From an uncultured Tolumonas sp. (lineage in GTDB: Bacteria; Pseudomonadota; Gammaproteobacteria; Enterobacterales; Aeromonadaceae): 64,000 nt of DNA. Location: assembly GCF_963678185.1 (NCBI RefSeq), contig NZ_OY782757.1, positions 3,800,501 through 3,864,500 of the forward strand. The letters run 5' to 3'. The notes beneath the pieces were generated by a model. That model was not told the origin of the DNA, made no database searches, and was given only the letters and a program-made list of their open reading frames with translations. Each line of letters starts with the position of its first letter. The first letter of the stretch is position 1. Positions 19,134-30,382 of the stretch are shown in pieces. A program made the position numbers and the translations under genes.

Positions 19134-19415
19134 ATGAATATAGCTGCTAGCAATCTTTCGATCACAGGTTTAAGCCGACCGGATGGTTACCTCTATCCGG
19201 GGAAAGATCGTGCCAGTGAGGAAACTGCTGAACAGAGCAGTACCAAGTCTGAATCCGTGGTTTTTGCTGCCGGTGCGGAAGAGGCGGCAGAAAAATTAAC
19301 TTACGACCAACCTAGCCCGAAACAAAGTCGGGCTATCTATGCTTATAAAGATGTTGCCCTTCAAGATCGCCGCAGTCAGCTTGAACAAATGCTGCGTGTC
19401 GATATGTACGCATGA
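19134..19415 (+). CDS. Small conserved-looking protein of unknown function (93 aa)
   Basis: I cannot assign this protein. The first half is Ser/Glu/Ala-rich and probably disordered; the C-terminus (AIYAYKDVALQDRRSQLEQM, then LRVDMYA) is more ordered and resembles a short tail I associate with unnamed proteins in other gammaproteobacteria. There is no signal peptide and no Cys. It begins 31 bp after tsaB and its stop overlaps the ATG of the lipoprotein gene (ATGA at 19412-19415), so it is probably cotranscribed and coupled to it. The ribosome site is weak. Confidence 0.65.
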   Translation: MNIAASNLSITGLSRPDGYLYPGKDRASEETAEQSSTKSESVVFAAGAEEAAEKLTYDQPSPKQSRAIYAYKDVALQDRRSQLEQMLRVDMYA

Positions 19416-19948
19416 AACTCCTTTCTGAGAACAACAAAATGAAGTGGATCTCGCTGTTTTTCCTCTTATTTGTCACTGCCTGCGCCAATAACAATACCGG
19501 CTATTATGCTGATGACTCTGTACTGATCCGCCAGCAATTCTCCCAAATGGCGCAGCCCAATAATCCGCAAGGTTGGTTGGTGAAATGGAGTGGGGTGATT
19601 GCGCAAACCCGTAATCTGGCCACCGGTACAGAAGTAGAAGTGGTTTATTTACCACTAAGCTATAACGGTACACCGCAACAATCAGAACAATCACCGGGTC
19701 GCTTTATTGCGGTCTTCCCGCAGTTGCTTGATCCGGTGCTGTATGCCAAAGGGCGTAGCATTACCGTCTCTGGTGCAACAGCGCCATCTCGCGAAGGCAA
19801 AATTGGTGAGATGCCATATCGGTTTGCGGTCATGAACGCGACCGAGCACAAGCTGTGGCCGATCGTGAAAGAAGTCGAAGTTCGTTACGAACGCCCGCTG
19901 TTTGATGACGGATTTTATTATCATCATCGCGTGATCGTTCCGCGCTAA
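19412..19948 (+). CDS. slp: Slp-family outer membrane lipoprotein
   Basis: A 178-residue predicted lipoprotein. A basic N-terminus, the hydrophobic segment WISLFFLLF and the lipobox FVTAC place the acylated Cys at about residue 24. The mature part follows the Slp/YeaY pattern: a run ending in GRFIAV...LLDPVLY, then MPYRFAVMNATEHKLWP and a Tyr-rich end (DDGFYYHH). E. coli Slp is a starvation-induced outer-membrane lipoprotein of unclear function. A second in-frame ATG at 19439 gives a more compact signal peptide and is an equally plausible start. The first ATG overlaps the stop of the preceding small gene. Confidence 0.85.
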   Translation: MKLLSENNKMKWISLFFLLFVTACANNNTGYYADDSVLIRQQFSQMAQPNNPQGWLVKWSGVIAQTRNLATGTEVEVVYLPLSYNGTPQQSEQSPGRFIAVFPQLLDPVLYAKGRSITVSGATAPSREGKIGEMPYRFAVMNATEHKLWPIVKEVEVRYERPLFDDGFYYHHRVIVPR

Positions 19949-19966
19949 TTCATAGTTATTAATAGT

Positions 19967-20094
19967 TATACCCAAAGTAATTGGAATTGCGGCTAGGCGA
20001 CAAGTGAACGAATCCCCATGAGCATAGATAAACTATGTGATTGGGGTGAGTGAGCGTAGTCAACAACGCCGCAACTTCAAGTACAAAGGGTATA
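19967..20094. repeat. ERIC (intergenic repeat unit), full-length copy
   Basis: A 128-bp imperfect palindrome beginning TATACCCAAAGTAATTGGAA and ending GTACAAAGGGTATA, with the central core of CCCCATGAGCATAGAT and ATGTGATTGGGGTGAG. This matches the ERIC/IRU family of enteric bacteria and vibrios. It lies between the slp stop and the thiC promoter and is inverted relative to the copies at 45940 and 61121. Confidence 0.9.
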
Positions 20095-20115
20095 TCAGCA
20101 ATTGTTATCTGATTG

Positions 20116-20144
20116 TTGCCAAACTCGCGCCATCGTTTCATACT
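20116..20144 (+). promoter_or_regulatory. Candidate sigma-70 promoter of the thiamin operon
   Basis: TTGCCA and CATACT are separated by exactly 17 bp. Transcription would start near 20151, just before the TPP aptamer. Confidence 0.5.
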
Positions 20145-20149
20145 AACCA

Positions 20150-20240
20150 CCACTTGTCGGAGTGCCCTTTGGGCTGAGACCGTTAATTCGGGATCCGTTG
20201 AACCTGATCAGGCTAGAACCTGCGAAGGGAAACAAGAGTT
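20150..20240 (+). ncRNA. TPP riboswitch (THI box)
   Basis: The conserved aptamer parts are all present: the 5' stem CTTGTCGGAGTGCC, GGGCTGAGACCG, and the CCTGATCAGGCTAGAACC block followed by TGCGAAGGGAAACAAG, which closes the first stem. It lies 125 bp upstream of thiC and should reduce expression of the operon when thiamin pyrophosphate is abundant. The leader after it holds a short AGATCT-CTTA-AGATCT hairpin with a T-run at 20280-20298, a possible weak terminator. The ribosome site AAGGTGAGC just before the thiC ATG could alternatively be the regulated element. Confidence 0.96.
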
Positions 20241-20352
20241 GCGCTCAGGAATCGTTCTTCATCAGAGTGTTTCCTCGCCAGATCTCTTAAGATCTTTTGC
20301 TGCAAAACTCCTCTCAACGCCACTTCCGGCAAGCCATCCGAATTCTATTTAA

Positions 20353-22220
<1,868 letters not shown>

Positions 22221-22221
<1 letters not shown>

Positions 22222-23789
22222 TGGATGGCGATTCCTTACGCACTCAGGCATCTCGCCCGATTGTCTGGAGCATCGCTGGCAATGACTGTGGCGGCGGAGC
22301 AGGGCTCGCCGCAGATCTGCTGACCATTCACGATTTGGGTGGTCATGCTTGCCCGGTGGTAAGCTCCGTAACAGCACAAAACTCGCTCACGTTACGTAGT
22401 GCCGAGGCGGTTTCCGCCAAAATGCTGCGAGATCAACTGGATGTATTGGCGGCTGATTTACAGCCGGTGGCTATCAAAATTGGTCTGCTGCCAACCATTG
22501 AACATGTCGCGTTATTGGCCGATTGGCTGGCGGATTTTAAAACCAAACAAGCCTGTTTTGTGGTGCTCGATCCAGTGGTTATCACCAGTCAGGGCGGTAA
22601 TATGGCCGAGCAGGACATCCGCGAGGCGTTGCTGACGAAATTGTTACCGCAGCTGGATCTGATCACACCGAACCTGAATGAATTGGTGTGGCTACTGCAA
22701 TTGCCAACCGATCATTTTTCATCTGCTGATTATCCGTTGTCATTACTTGAAGCGGCCAGCACGCAGCTACGTGAATTGGGTGTCAGTGCTGTGCTTTGCA
22801 AGGGCGGCCATTTCAACGATGCAATCACCCGCGATTATTTTTCGAACGGTACGCAGCGCTTTGTAATGGAATCAGAGCGAGTCATGACTCGTCATGGACA
22901 TGGCACGGGTTGCACATTGGCATCTGCAGTTGCCGCGTTGGTGGCACAAAGTTATGACATCACCGATGCGTTAGCCGTGGCGAAAGCTTGTGTGCAGCAA
23001 GGTTTGCGACAAGCGCAAGGCATTGGGCAAGGTCCGGGACCGGTCGCGCATGTCGGCTGGCCAGAGCAGGCAATTGATTTTCCGCAACCACGCTGGGTAA
23101 CGCAGAATAATGGTGTTTGGCAGTTAGAAACGTCGCTGGCAGTCGCTGCTTTTCCGGCGACCGATCACCAATTAGGGTTATATCCGGTTGTGGACTCGGT
23201 GCAGTGGATTGAAAAATTACTGCAATGGGGTGTCAGAACACTGCAATTGCGGGTGAAAGATCCGGGCACACCCGATCTGGAACAGCAGATAGAAAAAGCT
23301 ATAAAACTGGGTCAACAGTATCAGGCGCGATTGTTCATCAACGATTACTGGCAATTGGCGGTCAAGCATGGCGCCTACGGCGTGCATCTTGGGCAGGAAG
23401 ATCTGCAAATCGCCGATCTGAATGCGATCCGTGATGCTGGGTTACGACTGGGTATTTCTACGCATGGCTTTTTTGAATTAGCCCGCGCGTTTGCCTTACA
23501 ACCTTCTTATATTGCGTTAGGTCATATATTCCCAACGCAAACCAAAGAGATGCCATCGCAACCGCAAGGTTTACAACGGTTAGATCGCTATGTGGCGCTT
23601 GCTAGTGATTTTCCAACTGTTGCGATCGGTGGTATTTCTGAAGAACGCGTTCCAGAAGTACAAGTTTCTGGTGTTGGCAGTATTGCTTTGGTGAGCGCCA
23701 TTACTAAAGCCTCTGATCCACAAGTGGCGACTGAGCGTCTGTTACGACTGGTGGAAGGGAATATACCAGAGGCGGTTGCTTATGACTGA
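22221..23789 (+). CDS. thiDE: Bifunctional HMP-P kinase / thiamin phosphate synthase (ThiD-ThiE fusion)
   Basis: A 522-residue fusion of two normally separate enzymes. Residues about 10-275 are ThiD (HMP and HMP-P kinase): [36 protein letters not shown] and the C-terminal [12 protein letters not shown] signature. Residues about 315-515 are ThiE, which joins the pyrimidine and thiazole halves: [45 protein letters not shown] and AIGGISEE. The linker of about 40 residues is not conserved to my eye. The enzyme should catalyse consecutive steps of thiamin phosphate assembly. It overlaps thiC by one base and thiF by 8 bp. Confidence 0.95.
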
Positions 23790-24576
23790 TATGCTCTCTG
23801 ATGACGAATTTCTACGTTACGGACGACAGATATTACTGCAAGAAATCGGCGAAGCAGGTCAGCTCAAACTGAAACAAAGCAAAGCGCTGATTGTCGGCCT
23901 AGGTGGGTTGGGCTCTCCGGCTTCACTTTATCTGGCGGCAACCGGTGTCGGTGAATTATGGTTGGCCGATGGTGACACCATTGATAGCAGTAATCTGCAG
24001 CGGCAAGTTTTGTATCGCACAGCCGATCGCCATCAACCGAAAACCAAAGCGGCTTGTGCTCATCTAACTGCGTTGAATCCCGCCGTTAAATACCAAAGTC
24101 TACCTGCGGTGGATGAAGCTTTATTGGCGGAAATCGTCCCGCAAATGGATGTAGTGCTCGATTGTTCAGACAACATGATTACTCGTCAGCGTGTGAATGC
24201 GGCCTGTATTCGTGCACAAAAACCGCTGATCACCGCCGCGGCAACAGGCTGGGAAGGGCAGCTATTATTGATTGAACCGGCGCAACAAACTGCCTGTTAT
24301 CACTGCCTGTTTCCACTTAATGAAGAGACCGGATTGAGCTGCCGCGAAGCGGGTATTGTCGGTCCAGTGGTCGGTATGTTGGGCACGGCACAAGCGCTAT
24401 TGGCGATGCAATTGCTATGTGATTTACCGCGACCAACCGGTATTTTACAGCGCTTTGATGGCCGAACTCTGCAGTGGCAACGCCTGAAAACGCAGGCTGA
24501 TCCGACTTGCCCAGTTTGTCATTCTTCTGCTTCATCTTCTGTTTCGCTGGAGTTTCCGACATGCAAATCCGCTTAA
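23782..24576 (+). CDS. thiF: ThiS adenylyltransferase ThiF
   Basis: E1-like enzyme that adenylates the C-terminus of ThiS so that sulfur can be loaded for thiazole synthesis. It is about 264 residues. The nucleotide-binding loop is [17 protein letters not shown] (near 38-54), with [13 protein letters not shown] and the conserved Cys in [14 protein letters not shown]. Two CxxC pairs, CYHC and CPVC, form the structural zinc site. The frame opens at a TTG at 23776; the ATG at 23782, overlapping the thiDE stop, is preferred, and an ATG at 23791 is also possible. It overlaps thiS by 16 bp. Confidence 0.93.
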   Translation: MTDMLSDDEFLRYGRQILLQEIGEAGQLKLKQSKALIVGLGGLGSPASLYLAATGVGELWLADGDTIDSSNLQRQVLYRTADRHQPKTKAACAHLTALNPAVKYQSLPAVDEALLAEIVPQMDVVLDCSDNMITRQRVNAACIRAQKPLITAAATGWEGQLLLIEPAQQTACYHCLFPLNEETGLSCREAGIVGPVVGMLGTAQALLAMQLLCDLPRPTGILQRFDGRTLQWQRLKTQADPTCPVCHSSASSSVSLEFPTCKSA

Positions 24577-24761
24577 ATGGCGAGTCGCTGCAACTCGAAT
24601 CATCTTGCAGTCTCGAAGCGCTGTTATCCGCGCAAAATCAGCTGAAAGCCGGTGTTGCAGTGGCGATAAACCAACAGGTTATCCCACGCAGCCAGTGGAG
24701 CCACACTTATCTTTCTGAACACGACGACGTGGATCTGTTTCGCGCCATCGCTGGAGGTTAA
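24561..24761 (+). CDS. thiS: Sulfur carrier protein ThiS
   Basis: A 66-residue ubiquitin-like sulfur carrier. It starts [12 protein letters not shown] and ends with the required Gly-Gly (FRAIAGG), which is adenylated by ThiF and converted to a thiocarboxylate. The frame extends upstream, but the ATG at 24561 has a GGAG ribosome site and the normal N-terminus. It lies inside the end of thiF and 2 bp before thiG. Confidence 0.95.
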   Translation: MQIRLNGESLQLESSCSLEALLSAQNQLKAGVAVAINQQVIPRSQWSHTYLSEHDDVDLFRAIAGG

Positions 24762-24763
24762 CC

Positions 24764-25543
24764 ATGACGTTACCATTACAGATCGCCGATAAAACCTTTA
24801 ACTCTCGTTTACTCACCGGTACCGGCAAATTTGCCTCGGCTCAGATCATGCAACAGGCCTTAACGGCCAGTGAAACGCAAATTGTCACATTGGCACTGAA
24901 ACGTGTGCGATTAGATGAACCCGACCTGCAAATTCTGGCGCCGTTGCGGGCTATGGGCGTGCAATTGCTGCCGAACACATCCGGAGCCCGTAATGCAAAA
25001 GAAGCGATTTTCGCCGCACAACTGGCGCGCGAAGCGCTCGGCACGAACTGGCTGAAGTTAGAAATTCATCCTGATCCGCGTTACCTGATGCCTGATCCGA
25101 TAGAAACCTTTAAAGCGGCAGAAGAACTTTGCAAGCAGGGTTTTGTTGTGCTGCCTTACTGCGGTGCTGATCCTCTGTTGTGTAAGCGTCTGGAAGAAGT
25201 CGGTTGTGCCGCCGTCATGCCACTTGGTGCGGCGATTGGTTCGAATCAAGGGCTTTCCACCAAGGCAATGCTGGAAATAATCATTGAGCAAGCCAACGTA
25301 CCAGTAATTGTGGATGCAGGCATTGGTGCGCCATCACATGCAGCAGCAGCGCTAGAAATGGGGGCTGATGCCGTGTTGGTAAATACTGCGATTGCCGTGG
25401 CAGGCGACCCGATTGCAATGGCGCGGGCGTTCAAAATAGCAGTGGAAGCTGGCCGTATTGCTTACGAAAGTGGCCTGGGTGCAGTGAACCAGCAAGCCAT
25501 TGCCTCCAGCCCATTAGCGGCATTTTTGGAGACACTGGCATGA
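24764..25543 (+). CDS. thiG: Thiazole synthase ThiG
   Basis: A 259-residue TIM-barrel enzyme that condenses 1-deoxyxylulose 5-phosphate, dehydroglycine and ThiS-thiocarboxylate to form the thiazole phosphate. Family segments are [12 protein letters not shown] (about 12-23), the Lys-containing strand [34 protein letters not shown] and [20 protein letters not shown]. The start has a strong GGAGG site. Its last four bases form an ATGA overlap with thiH, its partner in the ThiGH complex. Confidence 0.97.
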   Translation: MTLPLQIADKTFNSRLLTGTGKFASAQIMQQALTASETQIVTLALKRVRLDEPDLQILAPLRAMGVQLLPNTSGARNAKEAIFAAQLAREALGTNWLKLEIHPDPRYLMPDPIETFKAAEELCKQGFVVLPYCGADPLLCKRLEEVGCAAVMPLGAAIGSNQGLSTKAMLEIIIEQANVPVIVDAGIGAPSHAAAALEMGADAVLVNTAIAVAGDPIAMARAFKIAVEAGRIAYESGLGAVNQQAIASSPLAAFLETLA

Positions 25544-26682
25544 GTTTCTACGATGAATGGGCCAAGCTCGATTGGGGAGAACAACAGGCGTGGGTGTTGG
25601 CGCAAACCGACGCTGATGTGGAGCGTGCACTGGCCCGCTTAGCCCGCAGCGGTAAACGAGAACTTGCCGATTTTGCCGCACTTATCTCACCAGCGGCAGA
25701 AAAATACCTGCTACCCATGACCGAACTATCGCAAAAACTGACCCGCCAGCGATTCGGTAACACCATCAATATGTATTTGCCGCTCTATCTGGCCAATCTC
25801 TGCGCCAATGACTGTACCTATTGCGGTTTTTCGATGAGCAACAAGATCAAACGCAAAGTGTTGTCACTAGAAGAGATTGATCGCGAATGTCAGGTCATTC
25901 GTCAGATGGGTTTCAAGTCGCTGTTGTTGGTGACCGGTGAACATGAACGCAAATCGGGCATGGACTATTTCCGGCAGGTTTTCCCCGTCATCAAACCGTA
26001 TGTCTCTTATCTGATGATGGAAGTACAACCACTATCCACTGATGATTATCGAGAGCTGGTTAGCATGGGGCTCGATGGCGTGATGGTCTATCAGGAAACC
26101 TATCATGAACCGACCTATGACGAGCATCATCTGCGTGGTAAGAAGAAAGATTTCCGCTGGCGGCTGGAAACGCCAGATCGGCTTGGTGAGGCGGGGGTAG
26201 ATAAAATCGGGCTGGGTGCGTTGCTCGGCTTAGGGGATTGGCGTACCGATAGCCTGATGGTGGCGCGTCATTTGCAATACCTGCGTAAAACCCACTGGCA
26301 GAGTCGTTACTCGATATCGTTTCCACGTTTACGCCCCTGCACGGGCGGCTTCCAGCCGGAAAACCCGATGAGTGATCGTCAGTTACTACAACTGATCTGC
26401 GCTTATCGGTTATTCGATCCCGAAGTGGAATTATCGCTGTCTACACGGGAAGGACCTGAGTTCCGTGACTTCCTGATGCAGGTAGGCATTACGACTATGA
26501 GTGCAGGCTCGAAAACCCAGCCGGGAGGCTACGCCGAAGATCATCCAGAACTGGAACAATTTGCAGTGAGTGATGAACGCAGCCCGGTTCAGGTGGCGTC
26601 TGTTATTCAAAAACAGGGCATGGAAGTGATCTGGCAAGAGTCCAGTCCACAGCATTGGCATAACACGCCAATTTCTCAGTAA
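25540..26682 (+). CDS. thiH: 2-iminoacetate synthase ThiH
   Basis: Radical-SAM tyrosine lyase that makes dehydroglycine from tyrosine for the thiazole ring, used by anaerobic and facultative bacteria instead of ThiO. It has 380 residues, with the cluster motif CANDCTYC at Cys88, Cys92 and Cys95. Later family segments include [27 protein letters not shown] and [13 protein letters not shown]. It is the last gene of the thiamin operon. No clear T-tailed terminator follows; the inverted repeat at 26697-26744 is the only structure close to the stop codon. Confidence 0.97.
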   Translation: MSFYDEWAKLDWGEQQAWVLAQTDADVERALARLARSGKRELADFAALISPAAEKYLLPMTELSQKLTRQRFGNTINMYLPLYLANLCANDCTYCGFSMSNKIKRKVLSLEEIDRECQVIRQMGFKSLLLVTGEHERKSGMDYFRQVFPVIKPYVSYLMMEVQPLSTDDYRELVSMGLDGVMVYQETYHEPTYDEHHLRGKKKDFRWRLETPDRLGEAGVDKIGLGALLGLGDWRTDSLMVARHLQYLRKTHWQSRYSISFPRLRPCTGGFQPENPMSDRQLLQLICAYRLFDPEVELSLSTREGPEFRDFLMQVGITTMSAGSKTQPGGYAEDHPELEQFAVSDERSPVQVASVIQKQGMEVIWQESSPQHWHNTPISQ

Positions 26683-26696
26683 AATCATTAAGCAGA

Positions 26697-26744
26697 GACT
26701 GCAAAATGCGAAAAAATAGGAAAAGTATTTTGCATTTTGCAGTC
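26697..26744. repeat. Long inverted repeat downstream of thiH
   Basis: Perfect 13-bp arms GACTGCAAAATGC (26697-26709) and GCATTTTGCAGTC (26732-26744) are extended inside by AAAATA (26713-26718) and TATTTT (26726-26731). Together they make a near-perfect 48-base hairpin 14 bp after the thiH stop. No T-run follows, so it is not a standard terminator; it may be a transcript-stabilising hairpin or an operator. The rest of the 234-bp gap up to the STAS gene is AT-rich with no clear gene. Confidence 0.6.
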
Positions 26745-26916
26745 ATATGCGTCTGATTGGTGCGAAACCTCAATTTGTATTGAACAAACTCATTTAATAT
26801 CAATGGATTAAATAATTTCATTTATGTGTAAAAAGTTGGCATTAAAAGTGGATTAGATATCGAAGAAAAGACCAACTTCGCCAGATGTGATCGGCTGAAA
26901 CTATTTCGGAGCAAAT

Positions 26917-27297
26917 ATGCCAGTCATTACTTACACAATGAATCACACCCTTGTGCTGACAGTGGATGGCGAACTCAATAATGACATGGTTGAAGAAATT
27001 CGGCCGATCATTGATGCGTTAATCCAAAAACATACCGATGTATTAGTTGATATCAGTGCGGTAGGTTTTATTGATGCCGCTGGTATTGGCTCTTTGATCT
27101 ATCTCTACAAGCAACTGCAAAATAATGGTCGGCGGATGCGTTTGATCTGCAAACAAGGCCAGCCACGTGATTTACTTTCAATCCTGCATATTGATCGAAC
27201 CATCACCTGTTACTCCAGTATTCGTGATTTTTTAGCCGATATCTCAGCGGAAAAATCAGTATCCGAGCAGCGTTCCCACGTTTCATTGGCTATCTAG
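26917..27297 (+). CDS. STAS-domain protein (anti-sigma factor antagonist-like)
   Basis: A 126-residue single STAS domain. The strand-helix pattern (ALIQKHTDVLVDISAVGFID, then AAGIGSLIYLYKQL) is that of SpoIIAA/RsbV-type proteins, which normally release a sigma factor by binding its anti-sigma kinase. The phosphorylatable serine that usually follows D-S in the DSSG loop is replaced: the loop reads D53-A54-A55-G56. It may therefore be locked in the unphosphorylated state or act as a scaffold. A short variable tail follows residue 110. The ribosome site CGGAG is good. No RsbW-like kinase or PP2C phosphatase gene is next to it, so its partner is unknown. Confidence 0.85.
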   Translation: MPVITYTMNHTLVLTVDGELNNDMVEEIRPIIDALIQKHTDVLVDISAVGFIDAAGIGSLIYLYKQLQNNGRRMRLICKQGQPRDLLSILHIDRTITCYSSIRDFLADISAEKSVSEQRSHVSLAI

Positions 27298-27368
27298 TGC
27301 ACTGCAGACTCGTCAGACATTTCTGATTTGGTTAAACTGTGTGTTTTAGGATCACCTGAATTCTGTTT

Positions 27369-28103
27369 ATGCTGGCTGTCTGTCGTAATTTCCTGAGCTT
27401 TAATAATATGTCTTGGACTATGTGGCTGAAAAAGTTGCTGGTCTTATGGCTGCTCTGGTTTTGCGTTGGGCACCTCGCTATCTTCTTACGTATTGTCAGT
27501 TATATCTGGTATGACCCATCTTCTACGTCCTTCATGGATGAACAATTAGCCATGTTGCAGTTGGAAAACTCAACCATAAAAAAACAGCAAACGTGGATAC
27601 CCTATACCTCTGTATCAAAATCATTAAAACGTGCCTTAATTGCAGCAGAAGACGCCAAATTTCTCGACCACGATGGTTTTGATTGGGACGGCATTGAAAA
27701 TGCGTGGGAGAAAAACCTGGCTAAGGGCAAAATTGTTGCGGGTGGTTCCACCATCAGCCAGCAATTGGCAAAAAATCTGTTTCTTAGCGCGAATAAGACA
27801 CCATGGCGTAAATTGGATGAAGCTCTTATTACCGTCATGTTGGAAACCATTCTGGATAAGCAGCGGATCTATGAAATTTATCTGAATGTGATCGAATGGG
27901 GCGAGGGCATATATGGTGCGGAGGCGGCGGCCCGGAATTACTACGGGATCTCTGCAAAACAGCTTAGTCCGTCGCAATCTGCGTATTTAGCTGCGATGGT
28001 GACGAACCCGCGTTATTACCAAACGCACAGACGATCAGCGCATTTGCTGCATAAATCAGCAGTTATTCTCCGAAGAATGAGTCAATCTGATATTCCTGAT
28101 TGA
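27369..28103 (+). CDS. mtgA: Monofunctional peptidoglycan glycosyltransferase MtgA
   Basis: Inner-membrane enzyme polymerising lipid II into glycan strands, without a transpeptidase domain. It is 244 residues (E. coli MtgA is 242). One membrane anchor (WLKKLLVLWLLWFCVGHLAIF, about 19-39) is followed by the GT51 domain with catalytic Glu in AAEDAKFLDHDGFDW, the signature GGSTISQQLAKNLFL and ILEIYLN-like KQRIYEIYLNVIEWG. Internal ATGs at 27408 and 27420 are alternative starts that keep the anchor intact, and the ribosome site does not decide between them. Confidence 0.92.
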   Translation: MLAVCRNFLSFNNMSWTMWLKKLLVLWLLWFCVGHLAIFLRIVSYIWYDPSSTSFMDEQLAMLQLENSTIKKQQTWIPYTSVSKSLKRALIAAEDAKFLDHDGFDWDGIENAWEKNLAKGKIVAGGSTISQQLAKNLFLSANKTPWRKLDEALITVMLETILDKQRIYEIYLNVIEWGEGIYGAEAAARNYYGISAKQLSPSQSAYLAAMVTNPRYYQTHRRSAHLLHKSAVILRRMSQSDIPD

Positions 28104-28150
28104 TTAATTTGGCCTGGGTCAGAAAAAACGTCAGCTAGCGCACACCTCCC

Positions 28151-28179
28151 TCGACTCGCTGAAACTCCACCGCTATAAT
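28151..28179 (+). promoter_or_regulatory. Candidate sigma-70 promoter of tig
   Basis: TCGACT and a perfect TATAAT are separated by 17 bp, about 110 bp upstream of the tig start. Confidence 0.6.
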
Positions 28180-28287
28180 GGCGCGTCATTTTGTAACCGT
28201 CGCAATTTGCGTATCATTTTTAGTGGCGGTCAACCGACCACCAACAATAGCAACAGCACTAGGTGCTGAGTTTTACGAGGTAATGCA

Positions 28288-29598
28288 ATGCAAGTTTCTG
28301 TAGAGACGACCCAAGGTCTGGAACGCCGTCTTACCATCACCGTACCAGCTGATAAAATCGAAAAAGAATATAACAGCCGTCTGAATCAGGTTGCTAAAAC
28401 CCGTCGTATCGATGGTTTCCGTCCTGGTAAAGCGCCAAAAGCACTGATCCAGAAAATGTACGGTGAAGCGATTGTTGCTGATGTGGCTGATGCAGTTATG
28501 CAACGTCACTTTGTTGAAGCATTGGTAGCTGAAAAACTGAATCCAGTTGGCGCACCGACTCTGGAGCCAAACCAACTGACTCCTGGTTCTGATTTCACTT
28601 TCACTGTTTCTTTTGAAGTCTACCCAGAATTCAAAGTACAGAATCTGGATGCCGTTAAAGTAGAAAAACAAGTCGCTACTGTTACCGATGCAGATCTGGA
28701 CAAAATGCTGACCACGCTGCGTAAGCAACATGCTGCATGGGTTGACGCTGACGAAGCGGCTGCCAATGAACTACGCGTGAACATGGATTTCGTGGGTTCA
28801 GTTGATGGTGAAGAATTCGACGGCGGTAAAGCTGAAGGTTTCGCACTGGTACTGGGCGCTGGCCGTATGATCCCAGGATTTGAAGACGGTATCATTGGTA
28901 AAAAAGCCGGTGAGTCTTTCGATATCGAAGTGACCTTCCCAGAAGATTACCAAGCTGAACACCTGAAAGGTAAAGCAGCTAAATTTGCTATCAAACTGAA
29001 CAAAGTTGAGAAGCAAGAACTGCCAGAGCTGGATGCTGAATTCATCAAACGTTTCGGCGTTGAAGATGGTTCTATCGACAGCCTGAAAGCTGAAATCCGT
29101 AAAAATATGGAACGCGAACTGAACCAGGCGCTGAAAAACCAGGTTAAAGAACAGATCCTGTCTGGTCTGCTGGAACAGAACCAAATCGACGTACCAAAAG
29201 CTGCGGTAACTCGCGAAATCGAGGCTCTGCGTCAACAAGCTATGCAACGTTTCGGCGCGGCAAACAGCAAAAACGTACCACAGCTGCCAGACGAATTGTT
29301 CCAAGAACAAGCTGAACGCCGTGTTCGTGTAGGTCTGCTGTTAGGCGAAGTGATCCGTGAACAAGACATCAAAGCTGATGACGCTCGTGTTAAAACACTG
29401 ATCGAATCACTGGCTACTGCTTACGAAGATCCATCAGAAGTGGTTGATTACTACTTCCAAAATGAACGTCTGCTGAGCAACATGCGTGATCTGGCTGTAG
29501 AAGATCAAGCTATCGAGTTCCTGCTGAGCAAAGCACAGGTAACTGAAAAAGCGACCTCATTTGATGAAGTGATCAACAAACCTGGCGCTGCTGCGTAA
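28288..29598 (+). CDS. tig: Trigger factor
   Basis: Ribosome-associated chaperone and peptidyl-prolyl isomerase that meets nascent chains at the tunnel exit. It has 436 residues: N-terminal ribosome-binding domain with the signature [18 protein letters not shown] (about 38-55, including the FRK-like loop), central FKBP-type domain (about 150-240, with [18 protein letters not shown]) and C-terminal helical substrate-binding arms. It has its own promoter and terminator. It precedes clpP-clpX-lon in the order common to gammaproteobacteria. A tight CTG/GGT-type codon preference suggests high expression. Confidence 0.97.
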   Translation: MQVSVETTQGLERRLTITVPADKIEKEYNSRLNQVAKTRRIDGFRPGKAPKALIQKMYGEAIVADVADAVMQRHFVEALVAEKLNPVGAPTLEPNQLTPGSDFTFTVSFEVYPEFKVQNLDAVKVEKQVATVTDADLDKMLTTLRKQHAAWVDADEAAANELRVNMDFVGSVDGEEFDGGKAEGFALVLGAGRMIPGFEDGIIGKKAGESFDIEVTFPEDYQAEHLKGKAAKFAIKLNKVEKQELPELDAEFIKRFGVEDGSIDSLKAEIRKNMERELNQALKNQVKEQILSGLLEQNQIDVPKAAVTREIEALRQQAMQRFGAANSKNVPQLPDELFQEQAERRVRVGLLLGEVIREQDIKADDARVKTLIESLATAYEDPSEVVDYYFQNERLLSNMRDLAVEDQAIEFLLSKAQVTEKATSFDEVINKPGAAA

Positions 29599-29605
29599 TC
29601 AGAAA

Positions 29606-29636
29606 TTGACTGAACACACAATCTAATGCGTATAAT
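29606..29636 (+). promoter_or_regulatory. Candidate clpP promoter overlapping the tig terminator
   Basis: A perfect TTGACT/TATAAT pair lies just after the tig stop with a slightly long 19-bp spacer. Its -10 box ends at the first base of the tig terminator stem. Confidence 0.4.
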
Positions 29637-29670
29637 GGCCCGAAAGCGAAAGAATTCGGGCCATTTTTTT
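29636..29670 (+). terminator. Rho-independent terminator of tig
   Basis: A 9-bp stem TGGCCCGAA / TTCGGGCCA with a 10-base loop is followed by seven T, in the 85-bp tig-clpP gap. Confidence 0.9.
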
Positions 29671-29683
29671 AGGTATTCTGACT

Positions 29684-30307
29684 ATGACCAATTTGTTCAA
29701 TGATCAAACCTCATCTCCGTTGAATTCTCTGGTGCCGATTGTTGTAGAACAAACAGCACGGGGCGAGCGTTCTTATGATATCTATTCTCGCCTGTTAAAA
29801 GAACGAGTGATCTTTTTGACTGGTCAGGTTGAAGACCAGATGGCTAACCTGATTGTGGCACAGCTGCTGTTTCTGGAATCAGAAAGTCCGGACAAAGATA
29901 TCTATATTTATATCAACTCTCCGGGCGGTTCGGTGACTGCAGGTATGGCGATTTATGACACGCTGAAATTCATCAAACCAGACGTGAGCACGGTTTGTAT
30001 GGGACAAGCATGTTCCATGGGCGCATTCCTGCTGTCGGCAGGCACAAAAGGCAAACGTTTCTGCTTGCCAAGCGCTCGCGTTATGATCCATCAGCCGTTA
30101 GGCGGTTTCCAGGGGCAAGCATCTGATATTCAGATCCATGCCATGGAGATTTTAAAAATTAAAAATCGTTTAAACGATTTACTGGCAGAGCATACAGGTC
30201 AGCCACTGGAGCGAATTGAGCGTGACACTGACCGTGATAACTTCATGTCAGCCGATCAAGCCGTAGAATATGGTTTGGTTGATGCCATCCTGAATAAACG
30301 CGCCTGA
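29684..30307 (+). CDS. clpP: ATP-dependent Clp protease proteolytic subunit
   Basis: Serine protease subunit of the ClpXP/ClpAP barrel. It is 207 residues, with catalytic triad Ser111 ([12 protein letters not shown]), His136 ([12 protein letters not shown]) and Asp185 ([10 protein letters not shown]), and the oxyanion segment [16 protein letters not shown]. The roughly 14-residue N-terminal part before VPIVVEQ is the usual processed propeptide. It is followed 75 bp later by its unfoldase partner clpX. Confidence 0.98.
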   Translation: MTNLFNDQTSSPLNSLVPIVVEQTARGERSYDIYSRLLKERVIFLTGQVEDQMANLIVAQLLFLESESPDKDIYIYINSPGGSVTAGMAIYDTLKFIKPDVSTVCMGQACSMGAFLLSAGTKGKRFCLPSARVMIHQPLGGFQGQASDIQIHAMEILKIKNRLNDLLAEHTGQPLERIERDTDRDNFMSADQAVEYGLVDAILNKRA

Positions 30308-30382
30308 CATATTAGTCATTCTGCGCTACATTCAAAGGATGTGTAGTCATGAGCACGGAATCGTAAGTACAAGAGGTTTTGA

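Noticed and set aside
20113-20352. 79-codon open frame after the first ERIC repeat
   Set aside because: It runs through the TPP riboswitch, whose RNA structure explains the sequence.
28798-29310. 170-codon open frame antisense to tig
   Set aside because: It results from the codon bias of tig; the composition is Phe/Gln-rich, as expected for a reverse-strand shadow.
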